DNA of 64,000 nucleotides from Maribacter sedimenticola (lineage in GTDB: Bacteria > Bacteroidota > Bacteroidia > Flavobacteriales > Flavobacteriaceae), in the NCBI RefSeq assembly GCF_900188415.1, contig NZ_FZNV01000001.1, forward strand, positions 124,001 through 188,000, written 5' to 3'. Position 1 is the stretch's first letter. Every line of letters starts with the position of its first letter. A program made the position numbers and the translations under genes. Of this stretch, positions 63,954 through 64,000 are shown in pieces. The notes beneath the pieces are model-generated. The model saw only the letters and a list, made by a program, of their open reading frames with translations. It was not told the DNA's origin and made no database searches.

Positions 63954-64000
63954 TTAGATTTTTAATGGATTCCATTCCCTATAAAATTGCTCTAGGAAAT
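63954..64000 (-). CDS. Possible C-terminal end of a minus-strand gene entering from the right
   Basis: On the minus strand a frame without stops enters at the right edge and ends at TAA (63954-63956), reading FLEQFYREWNPLKI at its end. Its position directly beyond a bidirectional terminator suits a convergent gene. With only 15 codons visible, no function can be given. Confidence 0.35.
   Translation of the reverse strand, partial: FLEQFYREWNPLKI

Overview
This window looks like chromosome from a member of the Bacteroidota, most likely a marine Flavobacteriaceae. That is an inference from AT-rich DNA, near-absence of Shine-Dalgarno sequences, TAnnTTTG-type -7 promoter boxes, a type IX secretion tail on a subtilase, two-component regulator propeller kinases, and Bacteroidota-specific families (DUF2480, DUF3078, DUF4421, DUF1460). 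I saw no rRNA, tRNA, CRISPR array, phage or transposase. Almost all of the window is ordinary chromosomal coding sequence; the interest lies in two biosynthetic blocks and in the DNA between genes.

Layout. 1-9117: a fasciclin-domain protein running off the left edge, a GH140-like glycoside hydrolase, a BrnQ transporter, ThiL, a Tat-exported Gfo/Idh/MocA oxidoreductase and two lipoprotein propellers (choice-of-anchor B, and a clean seven-blade repeat protein). 9242-18831: an SUF iron-sulfur assembly block: SufA-like carrier, four-helix-bundle gene remnant, sufB, a metallo-beta-lactamase-fold lipoprotein, sufC, sufD, a beta-barrel protein, sufS, sufE, a SufT-like DUF59 protein, DUF2480 and DUF3078. 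19109-28181: HflX, an EEP-family hydrolase, a T9SS subtilase, a DUF3124 lipoprotein, a PolB-like exonuclease, O6-alkylguanine-DNA alkyltransferase, a CNNM/HlyC-type CBS protein and a class C serine hydrolase.

28197-44627: a heme block. On the minus strand hemA, hemC-hemD (fused), hemE, trkH, a GNAT, hemF, a DUF4421 protein, phzF-like, a 50-residue basic protein and hemB. On the plus strand an AraC regulator, then hemH with a DUF3050 (heme-oxygenase-like fold) gene and a MATE pump. A HemJ-type protoporphyrinogen oxidase at 52915 supplies the remaining late step, so only HemL is missing from the C5 protoporphyrin route here. 44685-64000: an alpha/beta hydrolase, two tandem ~1040-residue sortilin/BNR-like propellers, HemJ, two histidine kinases, an enoyl-CoA hydratase, a secreted unknown, a PA0069-type radical SAM protein and a membrane GT2 glycosyltransferase.

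The most unusual signal is a set of five short blocks of imperfect tandem 6-10 bp words, each lying immediately upstream of a start codon (sufB, sufD, DUF3078, hemE, hemJ). Every block is built from a different word. The sufD block folds into two hairpins whose parts can also pair with each other. These may be a class of 5' leader element that ordinary annotation misses.
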